A DNA stretch of 64,000 nt from Palaemon carinicauda. Its lineage: Eukaryota; Arthropoda; Malacostraca; Decapoda; Palaemonidae. Positions 20,990 through 32,204 of the stretch are shown here, piece after piece (position 1 is the stretch's first letter; every line of letters starts with the position of its first letter). A program made the translations under genes and the position numbers. The notes below the pieces were generated by a model. That model was not told where the DNA came from, made no database searches, and saw nothing but the letters and a program-made list of their open reading frames with translations. The stretch lies in the NCBI RefSeq assembly GCF_036898095.1, contig NC_090730.1, forward strand, positions 24,113,691 to 24,177,690, in the 5' to 3' direction.

Positions 20990-22780
20990 CCTCCAATGCT
21001 GAAAACTATTTGACTGTGGGTGACATGTCATTACTACATCATCACCAAGAACCACTGCTACAGCTGGAGATAACATGCTGCAATACTAAAGTTAACTTAG
21101 ATCTATAACCTTTAATTGATAGAACAGTAAAACTGTTTTCATTTCTAAAAGTACTGTGCCTCAAAAAGTTAATTATATTACTCAAGTTGGTTTTAGTTGC
21201 TATCTTTCTACTTGTACACCAACTAAAGTATGCCACTGATACTGATATAATCTATTGTAGATCTTTTGGCTGCTTTGATAGACAGTCTAGAGGGTTTTGA
21301 AAAAAGGCTACCTTTCAGGATACAGTGGACAGTACCCACACGGTTAACTGTAGCATAAAGGGCTTTTGGTGTACTAAATGTCCATGTGGTTGTTTGAGAA
21401 GATCTGTCCTGTTTAGCAGCTGAATTGTTTTTTTTTTTCACTATTATGGTATCTATGTAGCCAAAACTGAGCTATGAGAATTATCCCTGCATTTTGAGTG
21501 TACCAAACCTGAAGACTACAAATTCTGGAAAAGGGAGAAAAAGCATAAATTCTTAGATTCAACCAATCTTGTAGCATATCCAGCTTGTAGTTCATTGGCC
21601 TTGTAAACAGTTTTCTTCAAGTATCCTGACACACTTGAGGATAAAGAGACCATTCCAAAAGTAACAGTTGATCCTTCTAACTTACTTGATCTGTTAAGAC
21701 ATGCCAATTCCCAGGAACAAAATGAAGAACCATGTTAATTTGCATCGCTTCTAGCCATCAGAATGAAATGAGTTAGGGATTTTGTTTTCCCCTTTTTTTC
21801 AATACTGTATATGCCAAAGCTGTAGTGTGGTCTGAATGAACAGAAAATATGTTTCCTCAGATAAGCTTCTTTGACTGAACTAGTGCCTTAAACACTGCTA
21901 TTAAATATAGGCTGTTTATGTACATTTGTGGCTCAACAACCAACCAACTTCCTGATAGATGAAGACTCCAAAGTAGCTCTCTACTCTGCCAGAGAAGCAT
22001 CATAGATGAGAGATAGATATGAAGCTCACAACATGATGTAGCCATTGGCAAGAATCCCACCAACTCAGAGTTTCATCTAATTCTTGATGTAAAAAATATA
22101 AGCTTCGGATTTATTGATATGTCTCAATACTTGTCGAGATGGAATTGAACAGATATTTTGAGTTGAGCATGAAGAGTAAATTTCTCCAAAGATGACATAA
22201 TTCCTAAAAGACTTAATCACTAGTGTGCTGACAGAACGTTTGATATTTTTAGCTCTTTGATCATAAGTAGAAAATCCTTAAAGGAATTGAGGCTTTCATC
22301 ATTAACAAATGAGTAACCATTTAAGAAGGAATCTGACTTGACCTCTTGAAATTGACTAATATTCCTTGTCTTGCTAAAAAGTTTGACAAAACTCTTTGGT
22401 CTTGAAGAAGGGCTTCTTGACCGTTATTGATTATAAATTAATCATCCAAATAATGAGGTACCCATATTTCCTACACATATAACTATTTTGTAACTGCAGC
22501 CAACACTTGAAGTTAATACAGTGCTCAAACTTAAACATAAGGCACTGATTAATGGAAAACATCTAATCTCTCCTTTTAACTGACAATAGTACTGCTGAAA
22601 GGGTCTCTATGAAGATCCTGATTAGAACTAGAGACTTGTCAAGTTGAGAAACGTCTAAAACTGGTGTCTTAACCTGTTGAAGCTCTCGGTACGATAAACA
22701 TGATACTGCAAAAGCTTGGGGTTAGGAACTAAACCTCTTCAATTGCTTCTTTCAATTACAACTCAGATATATCTTCTTGC
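20990..22780 (-). pseudogene. decayed DIRS-like element
   Basis: Read on the minus strand, islands occur in DIRS order. Near 22680 there is an RT N-terminal stretch resembling the RLFLVSKKTGGWRPVLD block. Near 22440 a YLDD remains. Near 21540 there is IYAFSPF followed by a degraded LIAQFWL, matching the YAFPPF and LVAPLWP methyltransferase-like block. Near 21100 LSIKGYRSKL matches the recombinase SAPTIKGYRSML block. Stops and frameshifts are frequent. The C-terminal recombinase half is missing toward 20990. Confidence 0.6.
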
Positions 22781-23062
22781 TTAACCTCTTACATGCTCTA
22801 AGATGTATACATTCGAAGGAAATTATTTTGATACGGTAGATAACAGGATGCAATATGAAAGCCATTTGAGAGCCTATCCTTAACATTACTGTACTTTACA
22901 ATCCTGGTTTGAATTAAAAAGTAACTGTATATTGTATTCGTTCCCTAAAAAGAAGCCAGTTATGAGTAAAGGAGGAAAAATTAATTATAAGAAGAAAGCT
23001 TGCAGTGTAAAAATATTGTCGACTGGAATTTACTTGGAAGTTATATTCATTTTATTATAATT

Positions 23063-23101
23063 AAGGGATTTTGACGAAGGAAAAATCTATTTCTTGGGAG
23101 T
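23063..23101 (+). repeat. fragment of an interspersed repeat
   Basis: The GGGATTTTGACGAAGGAAAA start recurs at 26845. Here it is cut short after about 40 bases and runs into simple sequence. Confidence 0.5.
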
Positions 23102-24336
23102 CATCATCAAGATCATTATTGTTGTTAATATTACTTATTATTGTTATTATAACTGTTATTATTGTTGTATCATTGAAATTTTCATTAAACCAGTCTTAGG
23201 GCCCTGTAATGTTATGATTTTATTTAACAGAGCATAGTATGTTGAAATTTACAAGCTTGCAAACCTATTCCAATATCGTATAGCTAATTTGTTAACGTTG
23301 AAAATAAAGATAATCCTGAAACCTGACGATACAGTACTCAAGGCAGTATTATGAATGTTACCTCTTGATGTTTTGATGGTAGTCAGGGAGAAATAGGTAA
23401 ATTTGCAGGAAATACATTATTAACAAAGTAGTAAGGTACTTCCCTTCACATTGAGAAAAGCATTTGGTAATTTCAGTGTCTAAGCATGGTTCTCTAAATG
23501 GGCATATCACTTGTCAAGTTTGCTCTTTCGAGCAAATATATATTACTAAAAATTTAGATTTTGATTTTTGTTTGCAAATGTTGCTTGGAAATTATAAAAA
23601 CTCTTATCTGTTACAATGTGTAAGGTAACTTTGAAATTAAATGCTTTTTTGCCACTCCAACATTTCTGTTAGAAAGATATTAAACTAAAAAAGCACTCTG
23701 AGAATGCAGAACTCCACCATGGCAGCTTATTTCTCAAAACAAGCTTGCCTTTCCCAGAATCAATTTAGACCGTAGGCGAACTTGGGCTTAAGGTTAGGGC
23801 TAATTCAGTCGACTTTTTGCTCAACCTTGACCTTGACTTTTGACCTAGGACTTTCAAAATTGAATTAATTTTCACATATCAAAATAACAATTAATCCCTA
23901 AAAGTTTCACTACTCTATGTGTAAAATTGTGGCCAGGAAGTTATTAACAAGCAAACAGACAAACAGGGGTGAAAACATAAGCTCCTCCCAACTTAGCTGG
24001 TTTAGGTAATAATGCAAAATAATGCTTAATACAGAATCCACACTCTATGTATACAGTTGAACTATGTATGATCACATATCTTCAGTACCTTGTAGCCTAC
24101 AGATTTTTTCCATGGTCTATTATTCTAAAATTTAAGATTATTTCTTATGAAATTTTCATATTGGATTTCTTTTGAAAATGTTAGTACATTTTAATGGTAT
24201 ATCATAAATGGGATATGTGGTGTAGTAAAATATAGATTTCACTTTCTATTCTTAAGAATCTGTTTAAGGAAGTACCCTGTAAAAATTAAAGTGTATTATT
24301 CTTTAACAGTAATAAATCTTTTTTTCATTCGTATAG
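23102..24336. other. intron sequence, nothing identified
   Basis: AT-rich intron ending at the exon A acceptor; a short ATT-rich simple repeat lies near 23110-23170. Confidence 0.5.
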
Positions 24337-24416
24337 GAGACATATAAGGCTGTTTCAGCTAGGAACCCCGTTACAGATATTCCTGGTATGGCTAACGTCA
24401 CAGATATTCCTGATTG
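24337..24416 (+). CDS. APEH: APEH-like exon, alternative A
   Basis: An 80-nt exon follows TTTTTTCATTCGTATAG and ends before GTAAGTG. It reads 26 codons plus two bases (TG) of a split codon that the exon at 36419 completes to Trp. The peptide starts ETYKAVSARNP and ends VTDIPD(W). The ARNP and STDIPDW-like ends are what acylpeptide hydrolases carry just after the nucleophile exon, so this is the canonical version. Exon B (24452-24531) has the same length and phase and lies 35 bases downstream. An intron of 35 nt is too short for ordinary animal splicing, so A and B should not be joined to each other. Confidence 0.85.
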
Positions 24417-24451
24417 GTAAGTGTATTGATATATATGTTCTGTCTTCTTAG

Positions 24452-24531
24452 GGTTCATATAAAGCCATTGCCAGTAGAAACCCATCCTGTGATTATGCTT
24501 CATCCATAATCTACAAGGATAATCCTGATTT
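24452..24531 (+). CDS. APEH: APEH-like exon, alternative B (tandem duplicate)
   Basis: This exon has the same length (80 nt), the same entry phase and the same exit phase as exon A. Its acceptor is good (ATATGTTCTGTCTTCTTAG) and so is its GTAAGT donor. The peptide starts GSYKAIASRNP and ends YKDNPD(L). It shares 10 of 26 complete residues with exon A, including YKA, RNP and the final DxPD pattern, and has no stop. The split last codon becomes Leu instead of Trp when joined to the exon at 36419. Intact frame and splice sites at this divergence suggest a retained mutually exclusive exon rather than debris. A recent loss of function cannot be excluded without transcripts. Confidence 0.75.
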
Positions 24532-25924
24532 GTAAGTATTTTTTGATAGATTAAGTCACTTGTTTCAATTAGACTTAAGTTTAAATTGAATACTTGTGTG
24601 AAATTATAATACATTGTATTATTTTATTATTCTCTGCTAGCATTTATCTCGTTTCTTCACGATATCCTGCTGTAAATTTTAATTGTAGTTATGTCTTCTG
24701 ATTTTGAACTGCTGTACTGATATCACTTTCCTATTATTATAGTCTTAGTAATTCTTAAAGTTTTCCAAATAAGGATGAGAGACTGGTCACCATGTGATTT
24801 AGTGTTTTATCATTCAGGGAGACAATTATCAATGTAGAGATTTTTCTTTACAGCAGGAAGGATAAATTTGTTGTATTTCATATATGCAGTAGAGGGATTA
24901 TAAAGAATGGCTGTAGAAGCTTATTTGGTACCTACATCTTATTTATAAAATCATAAATTAAGAATCAATTCAAGTAACTTCAACATCTTGGCTACCGTGA
25001 AGTGCTGGTCTTTGTAGGAAGTGAATATTTTGCATACCATAATAAGTACTTGAACTACCTGGAGAAAATTTTTTGGACAAGGTTCCTAATTACTCTATGA
25101 AATTTACTGTAGTTAGATACTCAGTAAAACACTATCATTTTTGCCATCTAACTTTTATATTTTTTCTAGGTTCACTAAATAAGGTAGTAGTAGATATGAC
25201 AAGGCTTCTTATAGGTACAGATTGGGATTTACTTGGATCAAAAGTGTTTCTGATTTTATTTTAGATATGAAAATATCACTATTATAATGATTCACAATTA
25301 TTTAATGCTATTTTGATGAAAATTAGATATTTTTATTTATTTCATCACTTAAAATTTTTTATTGTTATTATGCGATCATCGTGTTTGAAAGTTTGAATCT
25401 ATACTTAGCCTGAAAAGTTCTTTCGTTTTATTATTATCTTTTTTTTATTGAAAAAAATTGTTTTAACTGAGCTATATGCCAAGTCTCTTACCAAGAGATT
25501 GAATCCTGCCCATCCCGATCGTCGAAAACCTTTGTTTTCTCTGTAGTCATATACTCAGGCTCATGCTTTATGAAAGCTACCTTACCTCTTTTACTCACAG
25601 CCCTAAGTAATTTTTTCATACTTGTATTATGGTTTGTTCTCTAGTCCTGCTTTACTGGAAGAGCAGGTCCGGTGAGATCTGTATGTCAAGTATGCTCTTT
25701 AAACAGGCATATCTGTACCATTATAGCTCTTAGAAATTAGAAGGAATTGATTGAGTTGTTCCTATCCCGTTTACTGCCTGATTTACACTCGATCTGTAGA
25801 CTATTAGAAGAAACGGTCAATGTTGGGGTTGACAACTGAACCTCCTACTCTTTTAATATAATCTCACAGTTTCAGACTGGTCAAATTAAGCTTAATAATT
25901 ACATTAGAAAGTTTTCTTATGCCC
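24532..25924. other. intron sequence, nothing identified
   Basis: AT-rich DNA after exon B. No further exon-like or repeat sequence was recognised. Confidence 0.5.
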
Positions 25925-26020
25925 TGGGAGTGTAGCTGTGGCATGGTGGTAGTGCTTTTATCTCACACTTGAGAGGTTTGGGGTGTAATCTTTAAGCGAG
26001 GTAGACGTTTATTTCTACAT
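25925..26020 (+). repeat. possible tRNA-derived SINE head
   Basis: GTGGCATGGTGGTAGTGC resembles a degenerate RNA polymerase III A box, and GAGAGGTTTGGGGTGTAATC a degenerate B box, spaced about as in a tRNA. No intact cloverleaf; the tail is unclear. Confidence 0.4.
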
Positions 26021-26493
26021 GTCATCTGCATGCATGTAGCATCTATGATAAGTTCCCCATAGCTTTTCTTTCAGTATGTAACTTGGTACAACTTTTTTCC
26101 CATTTTGGAGGAAAATTCTTTTGGAAGTTCCTACAGAAACACACCAGCTTCATTCTTTTGGTTAATTATTTGGGAGAGGAATGCTGTGTGCTTAGGGAAA
26201 TCACCATTTTTCCAAAATGGCATCAGTATTGTCTGTCTTATAAGAGCTTGTGGATTTCTTTTCTTACCAGATTTCTTAAGAATTTTGGCATCAATGACCA
26301 CTGAGGTTATGATGCCAGATAATTACAAACCATTCATTAATTCTTTATGAATTTATTTTTAATATTGTAAGATCCCTGACATCCCGCTTTTAAACCTTAT
26401 TCTGAGGAATAGAATACACTATACGCATAATTAAATTACACCTAATCAAACCCACATGTCCTTCACTATGACTGAGCAAGGATTTTTTATGCA

Positions 26494-26770
26494 AACAATG
26501 GTTTGATTTTGGATTGTCCTTCTCCTAGAAGAGCTGCTTACCATAGCTAAAGTCTCTTCTACCCTTACCAAGAGGAAAAGTAACCACAGAACAATTACAG
26601 TGCAGTAGTTAACCTCTTGAGTCAGGAAGAATTGTTTGGTAATCTCAGTGTTGTCCGGTGTATGAGGACAGAGGAGAATATGGAAAAAAATAGGCCATAC
26701 TATTCGGTGTATGTGTAGGCAAAAAAAAATGAACCGTAACTAGAGAGAGGGATCCAATGTAGTAAAGGTG
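26494..26770 (-). repeat. partial LINE-tail retroposon (SINE-like)
   Basis: Contains CAATGGTTTGATTTTGGA, AGAGCTGCTTACCATAGCTAA and AGAGAGGGATCCAATGTAGTA in the same order as the 11044 and 59591 copies. Both ends are missing, including the tail. Confidence 0.65.
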
Positions 26771-26844
26771 GTGAACTTTGTATAGATTAGGGTCATTAAA
26801 CTATGATTACATTTAGCCTAATTATTGGTAATTCATTGTAATAA

Positions 26845-27205
26845 AGGGATTTTGACGAAGGAAAAATCTATTTCTGGGAAGAGGCCTGTGACGCCCAGTG
26901 AAAAGTCCTTTGTACCTTTTCTAATATAAATCTTCCAAATATACTAGAGAAAGATAAAAGCATGGAATGCAGAGGTTACAACCCTCGCGCGAACACCTTG
27001 TAGGTGTCGTGTATTTAACAAAGGCGTGCAAAAACCACTATTCACAGGCTGTCTTCCATTTAGATAATCCCTTCATCAATGGGGAGGGCCGTGACAGGCC
27101 CTAGAGAACACAGTTGGACTACCCCACCGACACCTACCATGCGCACTCTCTAGGACATCCTTCTGTTTTGGACTTGCCCGCAAAGTTGATAATTTTTTTG
27201 CCCAG
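26845..27205. repeat. interspersed repeat beside DIRS copy 3
   Basis: Begins with GGGATTTTGACGAAGGAAAA, also at 23063, and continues through a GC-richer stretch. It probably belongs to another transposon, cut by the DIRS copy 3 insertion at 27229. Family unknown. Confidence 0.45.
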
Positions 27206-27239
27206 TGTTTTTCTAAGTGATTGTCGTTTTTTCAATATT

Positions 27240-27401
27240 AAACTTACCCGATAATCATGTAGCTGTCAACTCCGTTGCCCGACAGAATTCTATGGAGGGA
27301 TACGCCAGCTATCACAATACTAGAAGGGGGTGTACTTACCAGCGCCACCTGTGGCCAGGTACTATAGTACTTCTTGTTGACACCTCCTCAATTTTTCCTC
27401 T
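27240..27401 (+). repeat. left inverted terminal repeat, DIRS copy 3
   Basis: From AACTTACCCGATAATCATG to about CAATTTTTCCTC; its inverted partner is 33789-33948. Confidence 0.88.
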
Positions 27402-27610
27402 GTCGTGCTTCCAGCAAGACGTTCTGGGATACGCTTATGATCTTCGAGTATTTTCACGGCTAATTGGTGAAGTATTCTCTCAGATTTCGGCTGTCGCTTT
27501 ACTGGAAACCTTCTTATATTAGCTAGATAGCTTTTATATAGTCCTGATTAACGGTTAACGATCTTTTGCTTGATTTTGGAACCCCCTTTGGCTAACTCTT
27601 TGGATTCAAG

Positions 27611-30298
27611 ATGTCTGACATTTCGCAAGCCCCCTCCCATAGACGATGTAGGTCTTGCAATAGGCGTATTCCGAAGGCCTCGGTAGATCCTCACACCGCT
27701 TGTTCTGACTGTAGGGACAGGCCCTGTCAGTTAGAAAATCGATGTGAGGAATGCGCCGGACTTTCGGAACTTGAATTTGTCCGTCTTTTGAAATATTCAA
27801 CTAAGTTAGAGAGAGGTAGAGTTAGGAGGAGTTCTTCTCACTCTTCACTTTTTTCCTCACCTCATGATCCCCTACCTTTTCCTACCCCTGTAGTGGCTAC
27901 CCCCGAACCTACTATTTGCCCTCCGCCTGATATGTCGGTTGTTTTGCGTGCTATTCAGGCCTTAGGCGATAAAGTAGAGTCAGTGGTAAGTGATCATAAG
28001 TCTCTTATGGCCGAAGTCAAGGAGCTTAAGGTCAAGAGTGCAGTGGGTGGAATTAGTGCCAGTGCTGTGACGAGTGCTAGTGTCAGTGCAGTGCCAAGTG
28101 CTAGTGTCAGTGTCAGTGTGGTGCGTGAGGATACTTCTGTGCGAGCCAGTCGTCCTCCCAGTCCGGGACCTCTTGCAAGCTCCCAAGCCCAGGGGAGAAG
28201 CAATGTCGAAGGGCATAAGGGTTCGGCAGGCCTTGTTCGGCGCACAGAAGTATCCTCGGTGGTTGCGGGCGTGTCTTCCAAAGACCGTCACTCCCACCTG
28301 CAGACGATTGAGCCCGTCTTTTTCTCGTCCGCTGATCAACTGTCAGGGAAGAAACGTTGGACTCAGGTCTCGAGACCACTTAAACGCAGAGTCCAGTCCG
28401 CGAGTGCTCAGCCAGGTTGCAGTCATTGGCTCAGCTCTGACTCGCCGCAGTCATCAGTCGACTGCACTCCGCCCAAGAGGAGTAAGGTTCTGCCACAACA
28501 GAGCTCGACTGTTAAGGCTTTACCTCAGCCTACTGTAGTTTCTGCCGACCCCAAGTGGACTCTACTACAGTCCATGCAAGCACAGCTTTCGGACTTGATG
28601 CGTGAGTGTCGGGCTGAGAGTGTTGCGCCTCCGCCTCCGCCTACACTCCCTCCGCCTGCGCTCGCTCCGCCTGCGCTCGCTCCGCCTGATCGCAGTACCA
28701 CCTGCCAGGCGTACGATGTTGAGCCACGTTCTGAGTTTGCTGTTCCCAGTGGTGTTCAGCCTCCGCCTTCCTTAAGGCAACCTTTACAATGGGATCAGGA
28801 GGATTATTCCTCTCTTCCTCCGCCTCCACTTGCTGCTCCACCAGTGATGCAACACTCGGTTGAGGTACAACAACCTCTCCCGTCCATGAGTCAGTCTCCT
28901 CAGCTCTCGCTGCAGCGAGCTCAACCCTCCACAAGGCAAGCACCACAACACCTTAGCCTTGCGCCTCAGGAGCCTCAGCTTGCGAGACATTTACCTTGTT
29001 CTGCGCAGCCTCTACCTCATCGCGCTCCGCTCACACCACAGGAACAGGAACTTGCTACTCCGCTTCCGCCAACCGCTCAGCAAGCGCAATCCTTGGGTTC
29101 AACCACTCATGCTAGGAGTCAGCCTCCTCCACCCATGCGCCTTCCTTCTGCTTCGTCTTTTATTCAGCCTTTGCAGTCTGAGCCTCAGGTTTTCCCTCAA
29201 CAGTTACTTGAAGAGGAAACCACTAATATTGTTCCTACTCGTTCTGACTCTGCTGTTCAGCATTCTTGTCCGATCTCTTCGCTACACTCTGGTGATGAGG
29301 CTTCTGATGATGAGGCGGCTCACCTGGATCCCTCGTCAGACGTGGATGAATCCAAGCCTTCTCCACAGTCTATTGACTTTCGTAAGGTCTTGGCTCTGCT
29401 TAGGGAGGTTTACCCAGACCACTTTGTCTCTGCTATTCCCCGCTCTCCGCCATCTGAGTTTTCGCTTTGCATACAGCAAGCTAAGTCCACCTATACTAAG
29501 CTAGTCCTAGCAAGGTCCTCTAAGAGAGCGTTAAGGATCTTAGGGGAGTGGCTGCAGACTAAGCAACACCTTGGCAAAACTTCTTTCATGTTCCCTCCGA
29601 CTAAGCTCACTTCGAAAGCGAGCGTTTGGTATGCCACAGGAGAAGCACCAGGCTTGGGAGTACCTGCCTCTGCCCAGGCTGACTTCTCAAGTCTGGTAGA
29701 CTCGCCTCGGAGAACTGCAATGAGGCGCTCTAAGGTTTGCTGGACCTTCTCAGACCTTGATCACTTGCTGAAGGGAGTATTTAGAGCATTTGAGATGTTC
29801 AACTTTCTAGACTGGTGCCTGGGGGCCCTCAGCAAGAAGACCTCCCCTGCGGACAAGGATTCTGCCATGCTATTAATGTCCTGCATGGATAAGGCCATTA
29901 GGGATGGATCTGGTGAGCTTGCGTCGATGTTTGTATCAGGGGTTCTGAAGAAAAGGGAACAGCTGTGTACCTTCCTTTCCTCCAGCATTACACCTTGTCA
30001 AAGGTCACAACTCCTTTTTGCTCCGCTCTCGAAGTTCCTCTTCCCCGAAGAGCTGGTTAAGGACTTGTCTGCTGCCCTGATACAAAAGGACACACACGAT
30101 CTTGTAGCCTCATCGGCTCGTAAGTCTAAGGTTGCTACCTCAGTCCCCAGGACTTATCGCTCCCTAGTGGCTGATACCCCTGCTACGAGGTTCATACCGC
30201 CCTTTCGTGGTAGAGCCCCCAGCCGAGGAAGCTCCCGTCCAGACTCTTCCAGGAGCAAGTCTAGGAAAGGCTCCAAGACATCTAAAGGAAAAAACTGA
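27611..30298 (+). CDS. DIRS gag-like protein (copy 3)
   Basis: An 895-residue frame starting at ATG in CAAGATGTCTGAC. Cys residues at 13, 16, 31, 34, 39, 45 and 48 (RRCRSC, TACSDCRDRPC, NRCEEC) form a probable zinc module shared with copy 2. Residues about 150-170 hold a Ser/Ala/Val repeat. The middle is rich in Pro and Gln, with PPPPP runs near residues 340-360. The last third is conserved with copy 2 (VWYATGEAPGLGVPASAQ, SSLVDSPRRTAMRRSK, SCMDKAIRDGS). The C terminus is basic. It overlaps the RT frame by 92 bases and has no enzyme motif. Confidence 0.85.
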   Translation: MSDISQAPSHRRCRSCNRRIPKASVDPHTACSDCRDRPCQLENRCEECAGLSELEFVRLLKYSTKLERGRVRRSSSHSSLFSSPHDPLPFPTPVVATPEPTICPPPDMSVVLRAIQALGDKVESVVSDHKSLMAEVKELKVKSAVGGISASAVTSASVSAVPSASVSVSVVREDTSVRASRPPSPGPLASSQAQGRSNVEGHKGSAGLVRRTEVSSVVAGVSSKDRHSHLQTIEPVFFSSADQLSGKKRWTQVSRPLKRRVQSASAQPGCSHWLSSDSPQSSVDCTPPKRSKVLPQQSSTVKALPQPTVVSADPKWTLLQSMQAQLSDLMRECRAESVAPPPPPTLPPPALAPPALAPPDRSTTCQAYDVEPRSEFAVPSGVQPPPSLRQPLQWDQEDYSSLPPPPLAAPPVMQHSVEVQQPLPSMSQSPQLSLQRAQPSTRQAPQHLSLAPQEPQLARHLPCSAQPLPHRAPLTPQEQELATPLPPTAQQAQSLGSTTHARSQPPPPMRLPSASSFIQPLQSEPQVFPQQLLEEETTNIVPTRSDSAVQHSCPISSLHSGDEASDDEAAHLDPSSDVDESKPSPQSIDFRKVLALLREVYPDHFVSAIPRSPPSEFSLCIQQAKSTYTKLVLARSSKRALRILGEWLQTKQHLGKTSFMFPPTKLTSKASVWYATGEAPGLGVPASAQADFSSLVDSPRRTAMRRSKVCWTFSDLDHLLKGVFRAFEMFNFLDWCLGALSKKTSPADKDSAMLLMSCMDKAIRDGSGELASMFVSGVLKKREQLCTFLSSSITPCQRSQLLFAPLSKFLFPEELVKDLSAALIQKDTHDLVASSARKSKVATSVPRTYRSLVADTPATRFIPPFRGRAPSRGSSRPDSSRSKSRKGSKTSKGKN

Positions 30299-32204
30299 CT
30301 CTCCGCATCTCCAGACAGCAGTAGGAGCCAGACTCAAGATCTTCTGGCAAGCCTGGGAGAAGAGAGGTGCAGACGCCCAGTCTGTCAGTTGGCTGAGGGA
30401 CGGTTACAGGATTCCATTCTGCCTCAAACCACCTCTGACCACATCTCCCATCAACCTCTCTCCCAACTACAAAGAAGAGGACAAGAGGCTAGCATTGCAC
30501 CAGGAGGTGTCGCTACTTGTGCAGAAGAAGGCAGTGGTTATAGTCCGGGACCATCAATCCCCGGGCTTCTACAACCGTCTCTTTCTTGTGGCCAAGAAGA
30601 CAGGAGGTTGGAGACCGGTGCTGGACGTCAGCGCGCTCAACGCGTATGTCACCAAGCAGACGTTCACGATGGAGACGACGAAGTCGGTCCTAGCAGCGGT
30701 CAGGCAGGAGGACTGGATGGTCTCGTTGGACTTGAAAGATGCCTACTTTCACGTTCCTATTCATCCAGACTCCCAACCTTTCCTGAGATTCGTTTTTGGA
30801 AAGGTTGTCTACCAATTCCAAGCCCTGTGTTTTGGCCTAAGCACAGCTCCTATGGTGTTCACTCATCTGATGAGGAATATAGCAAAATTCCTACACTTAT
30901 CGGACATCAGAGCCTCCCTCTACTTAGACGACTGGCTGTTGAGAGCCTCCACGAGTCGTCGCTGTCTGGAGAATCTCAACTGGACTTTGGACTTAATCAG
31001 AGAACTGGGTCTGTTAGTCAACATAGAAAAGTCTCAGCTCATTCCCTCCCAATCCATTGTGTACCTGGGAATGGAGATTCGGAGTCAGGATTTTCGGGCT
31101 TTTCCATCGGCCCCCAGGATAAGCCAAGCCCTAGAGTGCATCATGAGCATGCTGAAGAGGAGTAGTTGCTCGGTGAGACAGTGGATGAGTCTCACAGGGA
31201 CCCTTTCATCACTGGCCCTGTTCGTCGAGCTAGGGAGACTCCACCTCCGCCCTCTTCAATTCCATCTTGCAGCTCATTGGGACAAGGGTTCGACTCTCGA
31301 AGCAGTCTCTATCCCAATCACCCAAGAGATGAAGACCACTCTCCTGTGGTGGAAGAACAATCTCCTTCTCAGGGAGGGCCTATCGTTGGCTATTCAGACC
31401 CCCAATCTTCATCTCTTCTCAGATGCATCGGACTCGGGCTGGGGTGCGACCTTGAACGGACGGGAATGCTCGGGAACGTGGAACGAGGAACAGGGATTAC
31501 TCCACATCAACTGCAAGGAGCTACTAGCAGTTCATTTAGCCCTGCTGAACTTCAAGTCCCTCCTGCTAGGCAAAGTGGTGGAGGTGAACTCAGACAACAC
31601 CACAGCCTTGGCTTACATCTCCAAGCAAGGAGGGACCCATTCGAGGAGCCTATACGAGATCGCAAGGGACCTCCTCATTTGGTCAAGAGGTCTAAACCTC
31701 ACTCTGGTCACGAGGTTCATTCAGGGCAATATGAACGTCTCAGCAGATCGCCTAAGCAGAAGGAATCAGGTCATTCCCACGGAATGGACCCTCCACAAGA
31801 GTGTGTGCAACAGACTTTGGACCTTGTGGGGTCAACCTACCATAGATCTGTTTGCCACCTCCATAACCAAGAGACTTCCGCTGTACTGTTCCCCTGTTCC
31901 AGACCCTGCAGCAGTTCATGTGGATGCTTTTCTACTGAACTGGTCCCATCTCGACCTTTACGCATTCCCACCGTTCAAGATAATAAACAAAGTTCTGCAG
32001 AAATTCATCTCGCACGAAGGGACACGGCTGACGCTGGTTGCTCCCCTTTGGCCTGCAAGAGAATGGTTCACAGAGGTACTTCAATGGCTAGTCGACATCC
32101 CCAGGACTCTACCTCTAAGAGTGGACCTTCTACGTCAACCTCACGTAGACAGGTTGCACCCAAACCTCCACGCTCTTCGGCTGACTGCCTTCAGACTGTC
32201 GTAA
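30207..32204 (+). CDS. DIRS RT-RNase H-methyltransferase-like polyprotein (copy 3)
   Basis: A 665-residue frame, +1 to gag. RT: NRLFLVAKKTGGWRPVLDVS (about 122-141), SLDLKDAYFHVPI (about 172), ALCFGLSTAPMVF and the catalytic SLYLDDWLL (about 235-245). RNase H: FSDASDSGWGATL (about 403), INCKELLAVHLAL (about 433) and VNSDNTTALAY (about 460). The C-terminal third has TIDLFATS (about 545), YAFPPFK (about 585) and LVAPLWPAREW (about 615), matching the Dam-like methyltransferase module of DIRS elements by position; AFPPF stands where the enzyme family has a PP[YF] motif. No stops interrupt it. It copies the element's RNA into DNA. Confidence 0.92.
   Translation: MVEPPAEEAPVQTLPGASLGKAPRHLKEKTDSPHLQTAVGARLKIFWQAWEKRGADAQSVSWLRDGYRIPFCLKPPLTTSPINLSPNYKEEDKRLALHQEVSLLVQKKAVVIVRDHQSPGFYNRLFLVAKKTGGWRPVLDVSALNAYVTKQTFTMETTKSVLAAVRQEDWMVSLDLKDAYFHVPIHPDSQPFLRFVFGKVVYQFQALCFGLSTAPMVFTHLMRNIAKFLHLSDIRASLYLDDWLLRASTSRRCLENLNWTLDLIRELGLLVNIEKSQLIPSQSIVYLGMEIRSQDFRAFPSAPRISQALECIMSMLKRSSCSVRQWMSLTGTLSSLALFVELGRLHLRPLQFHLAAHWDKGSTLEAVSIPITQEMKTTLLWWKNNLLLREGLSLAIQTPNLHLFSDASDSGWGATLNGRECSGTWNEEQGLLHINCKELLAVHLALLNFKSLLLGKVVEVNSDNTTALAYISKQGGTHSRSLYEIARDLLIWSRGLNLTLVTRFIQGNMNVSADRLSRRNQVIPTEWTLHKSVCNRLWTLWGQPTIDLFATSITKRLPLYCSPVPDPAAVHVDAFLLNWSHLDLYAFPPFKIINKVLQKFISHEGTRLTLVAPLWPAREWFTEVLQWLVDIPRTLPLRVDLLRQPHVDRLHPNLHALRLTAFRLS

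Noticed and set aside
25925..26020. Functional tRNA gene
   Set aside because: A and B boxes are degenerate and no cloverleaf with proper stems can be drawn; kept only as a possible SINE head.
30389..31165. 258-codon open frame inside DIRS copy 3
   Set aside because: Lies wholly within the RT gene in another frame, composition is that of a shadow frame, and it has no motif; it ends just before the recombinase-frame extension.
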